The position numbers and the translations under genes were made by a program. Under the pieces are notes generated by a model. The model was not told the DNA's origin, searched no databases, and saw only the letters and a program-made list of their open reading frames with translations. Below are positions 7,431-15,770 of a stretch of 64,000 nucleotides of DNA, piece after piece. Source of the DNA: Nocardioides sp. Soil774. Its GTDB lineage: Bacteria; Actinomycetota; Actinomycetes; Propionibacteriales; Nocardioidaceae. Every line of letters begins with the position of its first letter. Position 1 is the first letter of the stretch. The DNA is taken from assembly GCF_001428125.1 (NCBI RefSeq), contig NZ_LMSM01000011.1, forward strand, positions 1 through 64,000. Direction: 5' to 3'.

Positions 7431-9880
7431 CTTCTTCCCTCGCGGCTGCGCACCATCCGCAGCACCTCCTCGGACCGCTCGGTGAGCGAGCCGACCACCA
7501 CGGGGGCGGCCTCGGCGGCCGCGACCTCCCGGGCGCGCCCGATCCACTCCTCGTCGACCGTGTAGACGGGGAAGAGACGCGAGGAGAGGGCCAGGCCGGG
7601 GATCATCCCGCCGTCGTGCAGGGTCGGCAGCGCCTCGAGGTAGCGCGCGGCGTACGGCGCGAGGACGGCGTCCTGGCCGGGCCGCCAGAAGGCCGCGGAG
7701 ACCGCGCGGGTGGTCTGGATCGGGACCTTGCGGCCGACCATCGCGGTCCACGCCTCCTCCTTGCCCTCGGCCGAGGGCGCGCTGGCCCGCACGCACAGCG
7801 CGCGGATCCAGGCGTCGGGGTCGGGGTCACGTTCCTGCAGGGCACGCACGGCGTCATCGTCCACCTCGCCGAGCTCGGCGCGGCGCTGGAGGACGTACCA
7901 CTGGAGGTCGACGTCGTCGCCGGCCTCGGCCGCCACGGCGGCGAGGTCGTCCTCGCCGGTGGCGACCTGCGACAGCGTCCGCAGCGCCGCCTGCCGGACC
8001 ACGCCTGCCTCGAGCAGCCCGCGCGCCGCCTCGGCGACCGCGGCCTCGAGAGCAGGCCGCTCGCTCGCGGGGGCCCACCGCTGGGCGGCGGTGAGGGCGA
8101 GCTCCAGGCACGGCTCGGCGACGGTCTCCACGGTCTCCACCCGCAGCACGTCGACGAGCGCGCCCACTGCCTCGGCGCCGGTCGCCTCGCCGTTGGCGAG
8201 CATGTCCCACACGGTCGCCATCGCCACGGCGCGCGCGAGGGTCGTGGGCAGCGCCGAGGGTCGGCCGACCAGCACCTCGCGCCCGGCGCCGTCCGGGCGG
8301 GTCGTGGCGAAGGTCGTGTCGTCGTGGTTGACGAGGTAGAGGTCGGCCTCGGGCAGGCCCTCGACCGGCGTGCGCTCGCCGTCGACTGCGACGTGGACCG
8401 CTCCCACCTCGGCCAGCGCCTCGCCCTCGCGGCGGTAGGCGGCCACGCCGACCACCTGCGGGTGCGGGGCGCCGTGGGCACCGACCGCCGTCAGCACGAG
8501 GCCGTCGTCCGTGCGCTCGATGCCGAGCCTGTCGACGCCCGCGGTCTCCAGCCAGGCCGTACGCCACGGCTGCAGGTCGCGGCCGCTGGCCTGCTCGAGG
8601 GCCCCGACGAGGTCGTCGAGGGTGGTGTTGCCCCAGGCGTGCTCGGCGAAGTAGGCGCTCATGCCCGCGCAGAAGGTGTCCTCGCCGACGAAGTGCATGA
8701 GCTGCTTCAGCGTCGCGGCGCCCTTGGGATAGGTGATCGAGTCGAAGATCGACTCGGCGTCGGCGACCGACGGCACGGGCTGGCGGATGGGGTGCGAGGC
8801 GGGGCCCTGGTCGGCGAGGTAGGCGCGGAGCTTGTCGCCCACCAGGTTGTTGGCCGCCGTGTCGCCGTAGGCCGTGGCGCGCTCGGCCGCCCACATGCAG
8901 GCGAACTCGGCGAAGGCCTCGTTGAGCCAGAGGTCGTCCCACCAGCGCATGGTCACGATGTTGCCGAACCACATGTGCGCCATCTCGTGCAGCAGCACGG
9001 TGGCGAAGACTTGCCACTCCGCCGTCGTCGGCTCGTGGCGGCGCAGGATGTCGTCGGTCCACGTCACGCAGCCGTAGTTCTCCATCGCGCCGCCGAACTC
9101 GGGGAGGAAGACCTGGTCATAGCTGCGCTGCGGGAACGCCATCCCGAAGCGCTCGCCGAAGAAGGCCAGGCCCTGCCCGGTCAGCTCGAAGAGCTGTGCC
9201 GCGTCACGCTGCAGCGCCGGCGCCAGCGTCTGGCGCGCGTAGAGGCCGAGGTCGAAGCCGTCGACCTCCTGCCGCAGCTCGACGAAGGGACCCGCCACCA
9301 CGACAGGGTTGTAGGTCGACAGCGGCGGGGTGGGCTCGAACGTCCAGCGACGCCCCTCCTGGACGTCCTCGACCACGGGGTCGCCGGAGTTGCTCACCAC
9401 TGTCCAGTCGGCGGGCGCGGTCACGGTGAAGGCGTGCGGCGCCTTGAGGTCGGGCTGGTCGAAGCAGGCCCACGCGTAGCGCGCCTCGTCGGGCTCGAAG
9501 GTGGTCCACAGGTAGACGTTGTCGTCGCCCGGGTCCACCGCGCGGTGCACACCACGGCCGTACGTCGTGTCGCTCTGGACGGACGCCACCACCAGCTCGT
9601 TGTCCTCAGCCAGCACGGGCAGGACGATCCGTCCCTCCTCGGCGGGCGGCAGGGCCTCCCCGTTGAGGGTCGCGGACTCCACCTCCGCGCAGCAGTCGAC
9701 GAACGTCGACGCCCCGGCGGTGGCGGTGAAGCGAACCGTGCTCACGGCGCGGAAGGCGGGACCTTCGACCAGGCCGGTGAGGTCGACGTCAATGTCGTAG
9801 GAGGTCACCGACAGCAGGGCCGCACGCTCGACGGCCTCCTCCTGTCGCAGGCTGCGGACGGGCACGTGTGTGGTCCTCAC
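7409..9880 (-). CDS. pepN: Aminopeptidase N (M1 family zinc metallopeptidase)
   Basis: The 823-aa cytoplasmic M1 peptidase removes N-terminal residues from peptides. The substrate-anchoring GAMEN motif is at 264-268 and the zinc site HEMAHMWFGN...NEAF gives His298, Glu299, His302 and Glu321. A C-terminal ERAP1-like helical region fills residues 480-820, as in actinobacterial PepN. The GTG start lies about 45 nt downstream of a TAGGCT hexamer (9926-9931, minus strand) at the 3' end of kynA. The stop codon at 7409-7411 falls inside the T-arm of tRNA-Gly on the other strand, so the last seven residues are encoded by antisense tRNA sequence. Confidence 0.95.
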   Translation of the reverse strand: MRTTHVPVRSLRQEEAVERAALLSVTSYDIDVDLTGLVEGPAFRAVSTVRFTATAGASTFVDCCAEVESATLNGEALPPAEEGRIVLPVLAEDNELVVASVQSDTTYGRGVHRAVDPGDDNVYLWTTFEPDEARYAWACFDQPDLKAPHAFTVTAPADWTVVSNSGDPVVEDVQEGRRWTFEPTPPLSTYNPVVVAGPFVELRQEVDGFDLGLYARQTLAPALQRDAAQLFELTGQGLAFFGERFGMAFPQRSYDQVFLPEFGGAMENYGCVTWTDDILRRHEPTTAEWQVFATVLLHEMAHMWFGNIVTMRWWDDLWLNEAFAEFACMWAAERATAYGDTAANNLVGDKLRAYLADQGPASHPIRQPVPSVADAESIFDSITYPKGAATLKQLMHFVGEDTFCAGMSAYFAEHAWGNTTLDDLVGALEQASGRDLQPWRTAWLETAGVDRLGIERTDDGLVLTAVGAHGAPHPQVVGVAAYRREGEALAEVGAVHVAVDGERTPVEGLPEADLYLVNHDDTTFATTRPDGAGREVLVGRPSALPTTLARAVAMATVWDMLANGEATGAEAVGALVDVLRVETVETVAEPCLELALTAAQRWAPASERPALEAAVAEAARGLLEAGVVRQAALRTLSQVATGEDDLAAVAAEAGDDVDLQWYVLQRRAELGEVDDDAVRALQERDPDPDAWIRALCVRASAPSAEGKEEAWTAMVGRKVPIQTTRAVSAAFWRPGQDAVLAPYAARYLEALPTLHDGGMIPGLALSSRLFPVYTVDEEWIGRAREVAAAEAAPVVVGSLTERSEEVLRMVRSREGRSGADARI

Positions 9881-9935
9881 TGGGGTCGGGTGCGGCGGAC
9901 GACGCCCGAGACGAGCGACCTTCGCAGCCTAGGTG

Positions 9936-10802
9936 CTACTGCCCGATCCGCGTGCGCACCTCGTAGAGCTCGGGGAAGAACGTGAGGCTGAGCGCACGGC
10001 GCAGGAAGTCGACGCCGGACGACCCGCCGGTGCCGACCTTGTGGCCGATGACGCGCTGCACGACCTGGAGGTGACGGAAGCGCCACTGCTGGAAGGCGTC
10101 CTCGATGTCGACGAGCTCCTCGCACGTCTCGTAGACGCCCCAGTGCTCTCCGGGAGAGGCGTAGACCGAGGCGAAGACGTCGACGAGCTCGGGGTCGCTG
10201 GTGTGTGGCTGGGTCCAGTCGCGCTCGAGCAGCCGCTGGGGGACGGCGTACCCCTGACGCGCGAGGTGGGCGAGGAACTCGTCGTAGAGCGACGGCTCGT
10301 GCAGCAGCTCGTCGAGCGCCGCGCGGGCGCTCTCGTCGTGGGAGAAGACCTTCACCATGTCGACGTTCTTGTTGCCGAGGAGGAACTCCACCTCGCGGTA
10401 CTGCGCGGACTGGAAGCCCGAGCTGGTCGCCAGGAACGGACGGATCTCGGCGTACTCGCTCGGCGTCAGCGTCGCGAGCACCGACCACTGGTCGGTGAGG
10501 GTGTGCTGGATGTGCTTGATGCGCGCCATCCGCTTGAGTGCGGGGGAGAGGTCGTCGGTGCGCAGCAGGGCGCGCGCCGAACGCAGCTCGTGGATCATCA
10601 GCTTGAGCCACAGCTCGCTGGTCTGGTGCTGCACGATGAAGAGCAGCTCGTCGTGCTGCGGCGGGTCGGACAGCGGCTGCTGCGCGGCGAGGAGCACGTC
10701 GAGGCGCAGGTAGTCGCCGTAGGACATCGAGCGGGAGAAGTCCTGCTGGATGCCCTCCTCGAGGTCACGCCTGTTGCCGGTCTGGTCCGGAGTCTCACCC
10801 AT
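9936..10802 (-). CDS. kynA: Tryptophan 2,3-dioxygenase
   Basis: The 288-aa haem enzyme oxidises L-tryptophan to N-formylkynurenine, the first step of the kynurenine pathway. Diagnostic stretches are MSYGDYLRLDVLL, HDELLFIVQHQTSELWLKLMIHEL (substrate pocket), FLATSSGFQSAQYREVEFLLGNK and WRFRHLQVVQRVIGHKVGTGGSSG, whose RHL histidine is the likely haem ligand and whose GTGGSSG loop closes on substrate. Length is typical. kynB (formamidase) and kynU are not adjacent, so the pathway must be completed elsewhere. The ATG at 10802 has TAGGTT (10809-10814, minus strand) exactly 6 nt upstream, which suggests leaderless expression. It is divergent from the HhH-GPD gene. Confidence 0.95.
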   Translation of the reverse strand: MGETPDQTGNRRDLEEGIQQDFSRSMSYGDYLRLDVLLAAQQPLSDPPQHDELLFIVQHQTSELWLKLMIHELRSARALLRTDDLSPALKRMARIKHIQHTLTDQWSVLATLTPSEYAEIRPFLATSSGFQSAQYREVEFLLGNKNVDMVKVFSHDESARAALDELLHEPSLYDEFLAHLARQGYAVPQRLLERDWTQPHTSDPELVDVFASVYASPGEHWGVYETCEELVDIEDAFQQWRFRHLQVVQRVIGHKVGTGGSSGVDFLRRALSLTFFPELYEVRTRIGQ

Positions 10803-10854
10803 GGCTGCAACCTATCCGTCCGCCCGGTCGGTGGGCTCGTCTACCGTCGGGTCC

Positions 10855-11790
10855 ATGGCCCCCTCCACCGACGGCCGCACCCGCGCCTGGGTGCCCGGCT
10901 GGCCGTGCGCGCCCGCGCAGGTGCTGCGCCCGCAGCGGCGGGGGGCGGGCGACCCGACGCAGCGGCACGAGGACTCGGGGCGCATCTGGCGCGCCATGCG
11001 TACGCCGCTGGGGCCGGCGACGCTGTGCGTCGAGCCGCGTCCCTCGGCGGGCGAGGTCCTCGGGCGCGCCTGGGGGCCCGGCGCGGAGTGGGCGCTGGAC
11101 AGGATGCCGGCGCTGCTCGGCGCCGACGACGACCCGAGCGGCTTCGAGGCCCACCACCACCCCGAGGTCGCCGAGGGGTGGCGCACCCACCAGCACTGGC
11201 GCATCGGCGCGACCGGGCTGGTCATGGAGTCGTTGGTGCCGTCGATCCTGGAGCAGAAGGTGACCGGCAAGCAGGCGTTCGGGTCGTTCCGCGAGCTCGT
11301 GCGGCGCCACGGCGAGCCGGCGCCCGGGCCGGTCGCCGCGCTGCGGCTGATGGTGCAGCCCACGCCCGCCACGATCGCCGCGATCCCGTCGTGGGAGTGG
11401 CTGCGCCTCGGCGTGCAGCCCGCGCAGTCCAGGACCGTGGTCACCGCGTGCCGGCTCGCCGCCTCGCTGGAGCGGGTCACCGAGGTGTCCGCCGAGGAGG
11501 CCGACCGGCGGCTCCGCTCGGTCCGCGGGATCGGCGTGTGGACCAGCGCCGAGGTGCGGCAGCGCGCGCTGGGCGACCCCGACGCCGTCAGCTTCGGCGA
11601 CTACCACCTCGCCAACTGGGTCGGGTGGGCGCTCGTGGGGCACGACATCAGCGACGACGAGATGGCCGAGCTGCTCGAGCCCTACCGTCCCCACCGCGGG
11701 CGGGCCGCGGCCATGGCGATGGCCGGCGGGCAGCAACGGCCGCGGCGAGGTCCGCGGATGAGCATCCCCACCCACCTGCCCACCCGCTGA
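10855..11790 (+). CDS. DNA-3-methyladenine glycosylase-type HhH-GPD protein
   Basis: The 311-aa protein belongs to the helix-hairpin-helix GPD superfamily of base-excision glycosylases. The hairpin-Gly segment LRSVRGIGVWTSAEVRQRALGDPDAVSFGDYHLAN contains the presumed catalytic Asp (SFGDYHLAN), and LVPSILEQKVTGKQAFGSFRELV is the preceding conserved helix pair. It lacks the four-Cys iron-sulfur loop of EndoIII/MutY, which favours AlkA-like alkyl-base repair. The N-terminal 120 residues are specific to the actinobacterial subgroup. I start at the ATG at 10855 because TACCGT (10842-10847) lies 7 nt upstream and the longer frame from 10750 runs into kynA. Confidence 0.82.
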   Translation: MAPSTDGRTRAWVPGWPCAPAQVLRPQRRGAGDPTQRHEDSGRIWRAMRTPLGPATLCVEPRPSAGEVLGRAWGPGAEWALDRMPALLGADDDPSGFEAHHHPEVAEGWRTHQHWRIGATGLVMESLVPSILEQKVTGKQAFGSFRELVRRHGEPAPGPVAALRLMVQPTPATIAAIPSWEWLRLGVQPAQSRTVVTACRLAASLERVTEVSAEEADRRLRSVRGIGVWTSAEVRQRALGDPDAVSFGDYHLANWVGWALVGHDISDDEMAELLEPYRPHRGRAAAMAMAGGQQRPRRGPRMSIPTHLPTR

Positions 11791-11797
11791 GCGGGGC

Positions 11798-13543
11798 TCA
11801 CATCGTCTCGGGCGTCTCGATCCCGAGCAGGTGCAGGCCCTCGGCCAGGACGTCGCGGGTCAGGCCCGTCAGGGCCAGGCGCGACGCGAGGACGGGCGGC
11901 TCGGCGGTGAGGATCGGGCACTGCTCGTAGAACACCGAGAACGTCTGCGCCAGCTCGAAGAGGTAGGTGCAGAGCCGGTGCGGCTCGAGCGCGTCGCCGA
12001 CCTCGGCCAGCACGTCACCGAAGTCGAGGAGGGCCAGCGCGAGGGCACGCTCCTCGGGCTCGGTGATCGCGACGGCGGGGTCCGCGGCGTCGCCGGCGTC
12101 GCCCGCCTTGCGGAAGATCGACCGCGTGCGGGCGACGGCGTACTGCAGGTAGCGGCTGGTGTTGCCGTGCAGCGAGACCATCCGCTCGAGGTCGAAGACG
12201 TACTCGCTGTCGTGGGCGACGGAGAGGTCGGCGTACTTCACCGCGCCGATGCCCACCTGGGGCGCGAGGGCCGCGCGCTCCTCCTCCGACAGGCCCGGCC
12301 GGTCCTCGTCGATCGCGGCGCGTGCCGCGGCGACGGCCTCGTCGAGCAGCGCCATGAGCCGCAGGGGAGCACCCGAGCGGGTCTTGAGGATCTTGCGGTC
12401 GGCGCCGAGGACGTTGCCGATCACCACGTGCACGGGCTCGATGTCGTCCGGCAGCCAGCCGGCCCGGCGGGCGGTCGCCCACACCATCTGCAGGTGCAGC
12501 GACTGCGTGACGCCGATGACGTAGAGCATGCGGTCCGCACGGAGGTCGCGCACGCGACGACGTACGGTCGCGAGGTCGGTGGTGCCGTAGCCGTAGCCAC
12601 CGTCGGACTTGCGGATGATCAGCGGGAGCGGCTTGCCCTCGCGCCCGGTGAACCCGTCGAGGAAGACGCAGAGCGCGCCGTCGCTGACGGTCGCGATGCC
12701 GGCCTCGGTGAGCTCGTCGCACACCCGCGCGAGGTCGTCGTTGTAGGTCGACTCGCCCGCGAGGTCGTCGTCGGTGAGGCTCACGCCGAGGCGGGAGTAG
12801 ATGCCGTTGAAGTAGTGCTTGGACAGCTCGACCAGCTCGCCCCACAGTCGCAGCGTGTCGCCGTCGCCGCCCTGCAGCGCGACCACCCGCGCCCGGGCGC
12901 GCATCGCGAAGGCGGGGTCGGCGTCGAACTTCGCGCGCGCCGCCTGGTAGAAGGAGTTCGGGTCGGTCTCGACCAGCCTCGCCTCCTCGGAGCCCTCGCC
13001 GACGTCGAGGAGGTGCTCGATCAGCATGCCGAACGGCGTGCCCCAGTCGCCGATGTGGTTCTGCCGTACGACGGTGTGGCCGAGGTGCTCGAGCACCCGC
13101 GCCAGCGCGTCGCCCACCACCGTCGTGCGCAGGTGCCCGACGTGCATCTCCTTGGCCACGTTGGGCGCGGAGTAGTCGATGACCACGCGCTGCGGGGCCT
13201 GCTGCGCGACGCCGTGGCGCGGATCGGCGGCGGTGGCGCTCACCGCCGAGCCGAGCCAGCCGTCGGCCAGGGTCAGGTTGATGAAGCCGGGGCCGCTGAT
13301 CTCCACCGACGCGCACACCCCGTCGTCGAGCAGCGCCTGCACCGACGGGGCCGCGACGATGCGCTGCGCGACCTCTCGCGGCGCCATCTGGAGCTGCTTG
13401 GCGAGGGGGAGGGCTGCGTTGGCCTGGAAGTCCGCGTGCTGGCTGGGGCGCAGCACCGGGTCGGCGTCGCGGAGCTCCGGCCCGAACGCCTCCTCGATCG
13501 CGGCGGAGACGACGGGGGCGAGCGCGGCAGCGGCGGACGGCAT
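11798..13543 (-). CDS. argS: Arginyl-tRNA synthetase
   Basis: The 581-aa class I synthetase charges tRNA-Arg. An N-terminal tRNA-recognition domain (about 1-115) is followed by SAPNVAKEMHVGHLRTT, the HIGH-type motif (HVGH). The second signature appears as KILKTRSG in place of KMSKS, a pattern seen in ArgRS. The C-terminal DALR anticodon-binding domain includes SRYLQYAVARTRSI and LFELAQTFSVFYEQCPIL. The start is the ATG at 13543: TAGCCT (13551-13556, minus strand) lies 7 nt upstream, and the in-frame extension to 14233 only crosses the neighbouring gene. In many actinobacteria argS precedes lysA and homoserine genes, but here it stands alone. Confidence 0.95.
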   Translation of the reverse strand: MPSAAAALAPVVSAAIEEAFGPELRDADPVLRPSQHADFQANAALPLAKQLQMAPREVAQRIVAAPSVQALLDDGVCASVEISGPGFINLTLADGWLGSAVSATAADPRHGVAQQAPQRVVIDYSAPNVAKEMHVGHLRTTVVGDALARVLEHLGHTVVRQNHIGDWGTPFGMLIEHLLDVGEGSEEARLVETDPNSFYQAARAKFDADPAFAMRARARVVALQGGDGDTLRLWGELVELSKHYFNGIYSRLGVSLTDDDLAGESTYNDDLARVCDELTEAGIATVSDGALCVFLDGFTGREGKPLPLIIRKSDGGYGYGTTDLATVRRRVRDLRADRMLYVIGVTQSLHLQMVWATARRAGWLPDDIEPVHVVIGNVLGADRKILKTRSGAPLRLMALLDEAVAAARAAIDEDRPGLSEEERAALAPQVGIGAVKYADLSVAHDSEYVFDLERMVSLHGNTSRYLQYAVARTRSIFRKAGDAGDAADPAVAITEPEERALALALLDFGDVLAEVGDALEPHRLCTYLFELAQTFSVFYEQCPILTAEPPVLASRLALTGLTRDVLAEGLHLLGIETPETM

Positions 13544-13581
13544 GGGGCGAAGGCTACGACGTCCTGGTGGACCGCCCGCAG

Positions 13582-14826
13582 TCAGAGCAGGGGACGCAGC
13601 GGGGCCAGGAAGCTCTCGGTGAACTTCCGGTTGAGGTCGCGGGCCTCCCACTCGTGGAGCGTGAGCTCGAGGCAGTTGCCCTCGTCGGTCAGGAAGACCC
13701 GCTCCATCACCGCGGCGAAGTCGGTGTCGATGACCTCGATGTTGATCTCGTAGTTGCCCTGGAGGCTGAGCCGGTCGATGTTGGCAGTGCCGATCGTGGC
13801 CCAGCTGCCGTCGATGGTCGCGGTCTTGGCGTGCACCATGGCGTCCTTGAAGCGCAGGATGCGCACACCGGCGGCGAGCAGCTGGCCGTAGTAGCCGCGC
13901 GAGATCCAGTCGGCGACGATGTGGTTGGACTTCAGCGGCAGCAGGATCCGTACGTCGACCCCGCGGCGCGCCGCGTCGGCCAGCGCGTCGACGAAGTCCT
14001 GGTCGGGCAGGAAGTAGGCCGTGGTGAGCCAGATGTTGTGGCTGGCGCGGTTGATCGCCTCGAGGTACATGCTGCGGATCGGGAAGTTCCACTGCCGCGG
14101 GATGTTGCGGTGGATCCGGATCTGCGGGTCCCAGTGCGACGCGGTCTCGACCAGCAGCGGGCGCTCGCTGCGGCGCAGGCGGTGGCGGCGGTGGAGGTTC
14201 CAGAAGTCGGCGAAGGCGCGCTTGAGGTCCCACACGCCGGGGCCGGTGATGCGCACGTGGGTGTCACGCCACTCGGTGGCGTAGGCCGAGCCGATGTTGT
14301 AGCCGCCGAGGAAGGCGACCTCCTCGTCGACGACGAGCAGCTTGCGGTGGTCGCGTCCGTAGTGGCGCAGGTCCCAGAAGCGCAGGCCCGCGGTCCAGAT
14401 CGGGTAGCGCAGCACCTTGAGCGACGGCGGGAACCGCTTGAAGGCGGGGGAGACCACCGCGTTGGCGAAGCCGTCGTAGATGCAGTGGACGTCGACGCCC
14501 CGCTCGGCCGCGGCGGTGAGGGCGGTCTTGAACTTCCACCCGATCTCGTCGCCCTTCCAGATGTAGGTCTCGAAGAGGATCTGCTTCCTGGCGCCGTCGA
14601 TCGCGGCCAGCATGTCGTCGTAGAGGTCGCGCCCGAAGGTGTACGTCGTGATCAGGCCGTCGCCGACCGGCACGGTCTCGGGGCCGGTGACTGGGAACGG
14701 CTTCGGCTTCTTGCCCCGCCGCCGGTAGGAGTCGACGAGCGACAGCGCGACCGCGAGTCCGATCTGCAGCCCGAGCAGCGCCAGCAGGCTGCGCCGCACG
14801 GTCGTCAGCAGTCGGGCGGCGGTCAC
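13582..14826 (-). CDS. Phospholipase D-fold protein, cardiolipin-synthase-like
   Basis: This protein of about 414 aa has one N-terminal membrane anchor (about 12-32) followed by two PLD domains. Their HKD motifs are HRKLLVVD (about His160, Lys162, Asp167) and HAKTATID (about His332, Lys334, Asp339). The layout matches bacterial cardiolipin synthase and related PLD-like phospholipid transferases. I prefer the second of two GTG codons, at 14826. TAGATT (14833-14838, minus strand) directly abuts the first GTG at 14832 but is exactly 6 nt from the second, the spacing used by many leaderless genes here. The alternative adds two residues. Confidence 0.85.
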   Translation of the reverse strand: MTAARLLTTVRRSLLALLGLQIGLAVALSLVDSYRRRGKKPKPFPVTGPETVPVGDGLITTYTFGRDLYDDMLAAIDGARKQILFETYIWKGDEIGWKFKTALTAAAERGVDVHCIYDGFANAVVSPAFKRFPPSLKVLRYPIWTAGLRFWDLRHYGRDHRKLLVVDEEVAFLGGYNIGSAYATEWRDTHVRITGPGVWDLKRAFADFWNLHRRHRLRRSERPLLVETASHWDPQIRIHRNIPRQWNFPIRSMYLEAINRASHNIWLTTAYFLPDQDFVDALADAARRGVDVRILLPLKSNHIVADWISRGYYGQLLAAGVRILRFKDAMVHAKTATIDGSWATIGTANIDRLSLQGNYEINIEVIDTDFAAVMERVFLTDEGNCLELTLHEWEARDLNRKFTESFLAPLRPLL

Positions 14827-14832
14827 GCGCAC

Positions 14833-14838
14833 AATCTA
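14833..14838 (-). promoter_or_regulatory. -10 hexamer TAGATT that decides the start of the PLD-fold gene
   Basis: On the minus strand TAGATT is followed immediately by GTGCGC and then GTG. With a transcription start about 7 nt after the hexamer, the mRNA would begin at the second GTG (14826). Confidence 0.55.
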
Positions 14839-14894
14839 GCCACGGGGTCCACCACCGCGGCGGCACGACCCGTCGCACCGCGCGTGCCGGTGCA

Positions 14895-15701
14895 TCACGC
14901 GAGCCCGAGCGCGGCGTAGCGCGGCACCTCGCAGGGCTGGTCGGACAGGATGCGGAAGAGCGCGGCGCGCAGCATCGCCTGCCGCTCGGTGCCGGTGCGC
15001 CACCCGTCGAGGGCGTCCTGGTCGGTGCCCAGCCAGAGGACGGCGTCGAGCACGCAGACCGCCTCGGCCCACAGCGGCGAGCGCCACGAGGGCGAGAAGT
15101 CGATGACGAACGGCACCCCCGCCGCGTCGAGCAGGACGTTGCCGGACAGGTCGGCGTGCACGAGCTGCTCGCGCCCGAGGTCGGTGGCGTCGAGCCCGGC
15201 CACCAGCGTGCCCGCCAGGTCGGCGAGACCCGGCTCGGCGCGGTCGGCCGCAGCCCGCAGTGCGACCTCCGGGTCGTACGCCGCCCGCTCGGCCTCGGCC
15301 CACTGGTCGGTGCGCGCGTCCAGGCCCTCGGGCCGCTCGGGCACCGCGCTCGCCAGGTGGGCGTGGAGCAGGTGGGCGGTCGCCCGGAGGGTCGCGAGGT
15401 CGTGGCACTGCGTCGTACCCGGCTCGAAGCGGGTCGCGGCCCATCCGTCGACCGTCAGGCTGCCGTCGCGGGCCGGCACGGGCAGCGCGAGGCGCACGGA
15501 CCGGGGGACCACCTCGTCGAGCCGCACCGCGAGCCGGGCCTGGACCTGTGCCAGCCACGCCTCGGACTCCCCGCAGCCGGACTTCAGCACCAGGTCGCCC
15601 GCTCGCCAGCTCGTGCCCTGCCCGCCCGGCAGCGGCTCCACCACGCCCTCCGCGGCGAAGAGGTCCAGCACGTGGTCCGGTGGCCGGCTCGGATCTGGCA
15701 T
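14895..15701 (-). CDS. Kinase-fold phosphotransferase (TIGR02569-like)
   Basis: The 268-aa protein has the aminoglycoside/choline-kinase fold. An N-terminal GGQGTSWRAGDLVLKSG segment supplies a glycine loop and the ATP-binding Lys. The Brenner motif appears as LVHADLSGNVLL (catalytic Asp and metal-binding Asn), followed by FVIDFSPSWRSPLWAEAV in the position of the second metal Asp. This matches actinobacterial TIGR02569-type proteins, whose substrate is unknown; drug resistance should not be assumed. The ATG at 15701 has TACGCT (15709-15714, minus strand) 7 nt upstream. It is divergent from uvrB with 69 bp between them. Confidence 0.78.
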   Translation of the reverse strand: MPDPSRPPDHVLDLFAAEGVVEPLPGGQGTSWRAGDLVLKSGCGESEAWLAQVQARLAVRLDEVVPRSVRLALPVPARDGSLTVDGWAATRFEPGTTQCHDLATLRATAHLLHAHLASAVPERPEGLDARTDQWAEAERAAYDPEVALRAAADRAEPGLADLAGTLVAGLDATDLGREQLVHADLSGNVLLDAAGVPFVIDFSPSWRSPLWAEAVCVLDAVLWLGTDQDALDGWRTGTERQAMLRAALFRILSDQPCEVPRYAALGLA

Positions 15702-15770
15702 GACGGCGAGCGTAGGGCGGGCGTCGGACGGGGCAAAGTCGCTGTCGGTGGCTCCCCGTAGGCTCGCCGC

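Noticed and set aside
7313..9985. An 890-codon open frame antisense to pepN
   Set aside because: pepN has intact GAMEN and HEMAH motifs; the antisense frame has none and overlaps the tRNA gene.
10750..10854. A longer N-terminus for the HhH-GPD protein
   Set aside because: It would run into kynA, and TACCGT lies 7 nt before the ATG at 10855.
14895..15701. An antibiotic-resistance phosphotransferase
   Set aside because: Only the kinase fold is shown; the family is widespread and the substrate unknown.
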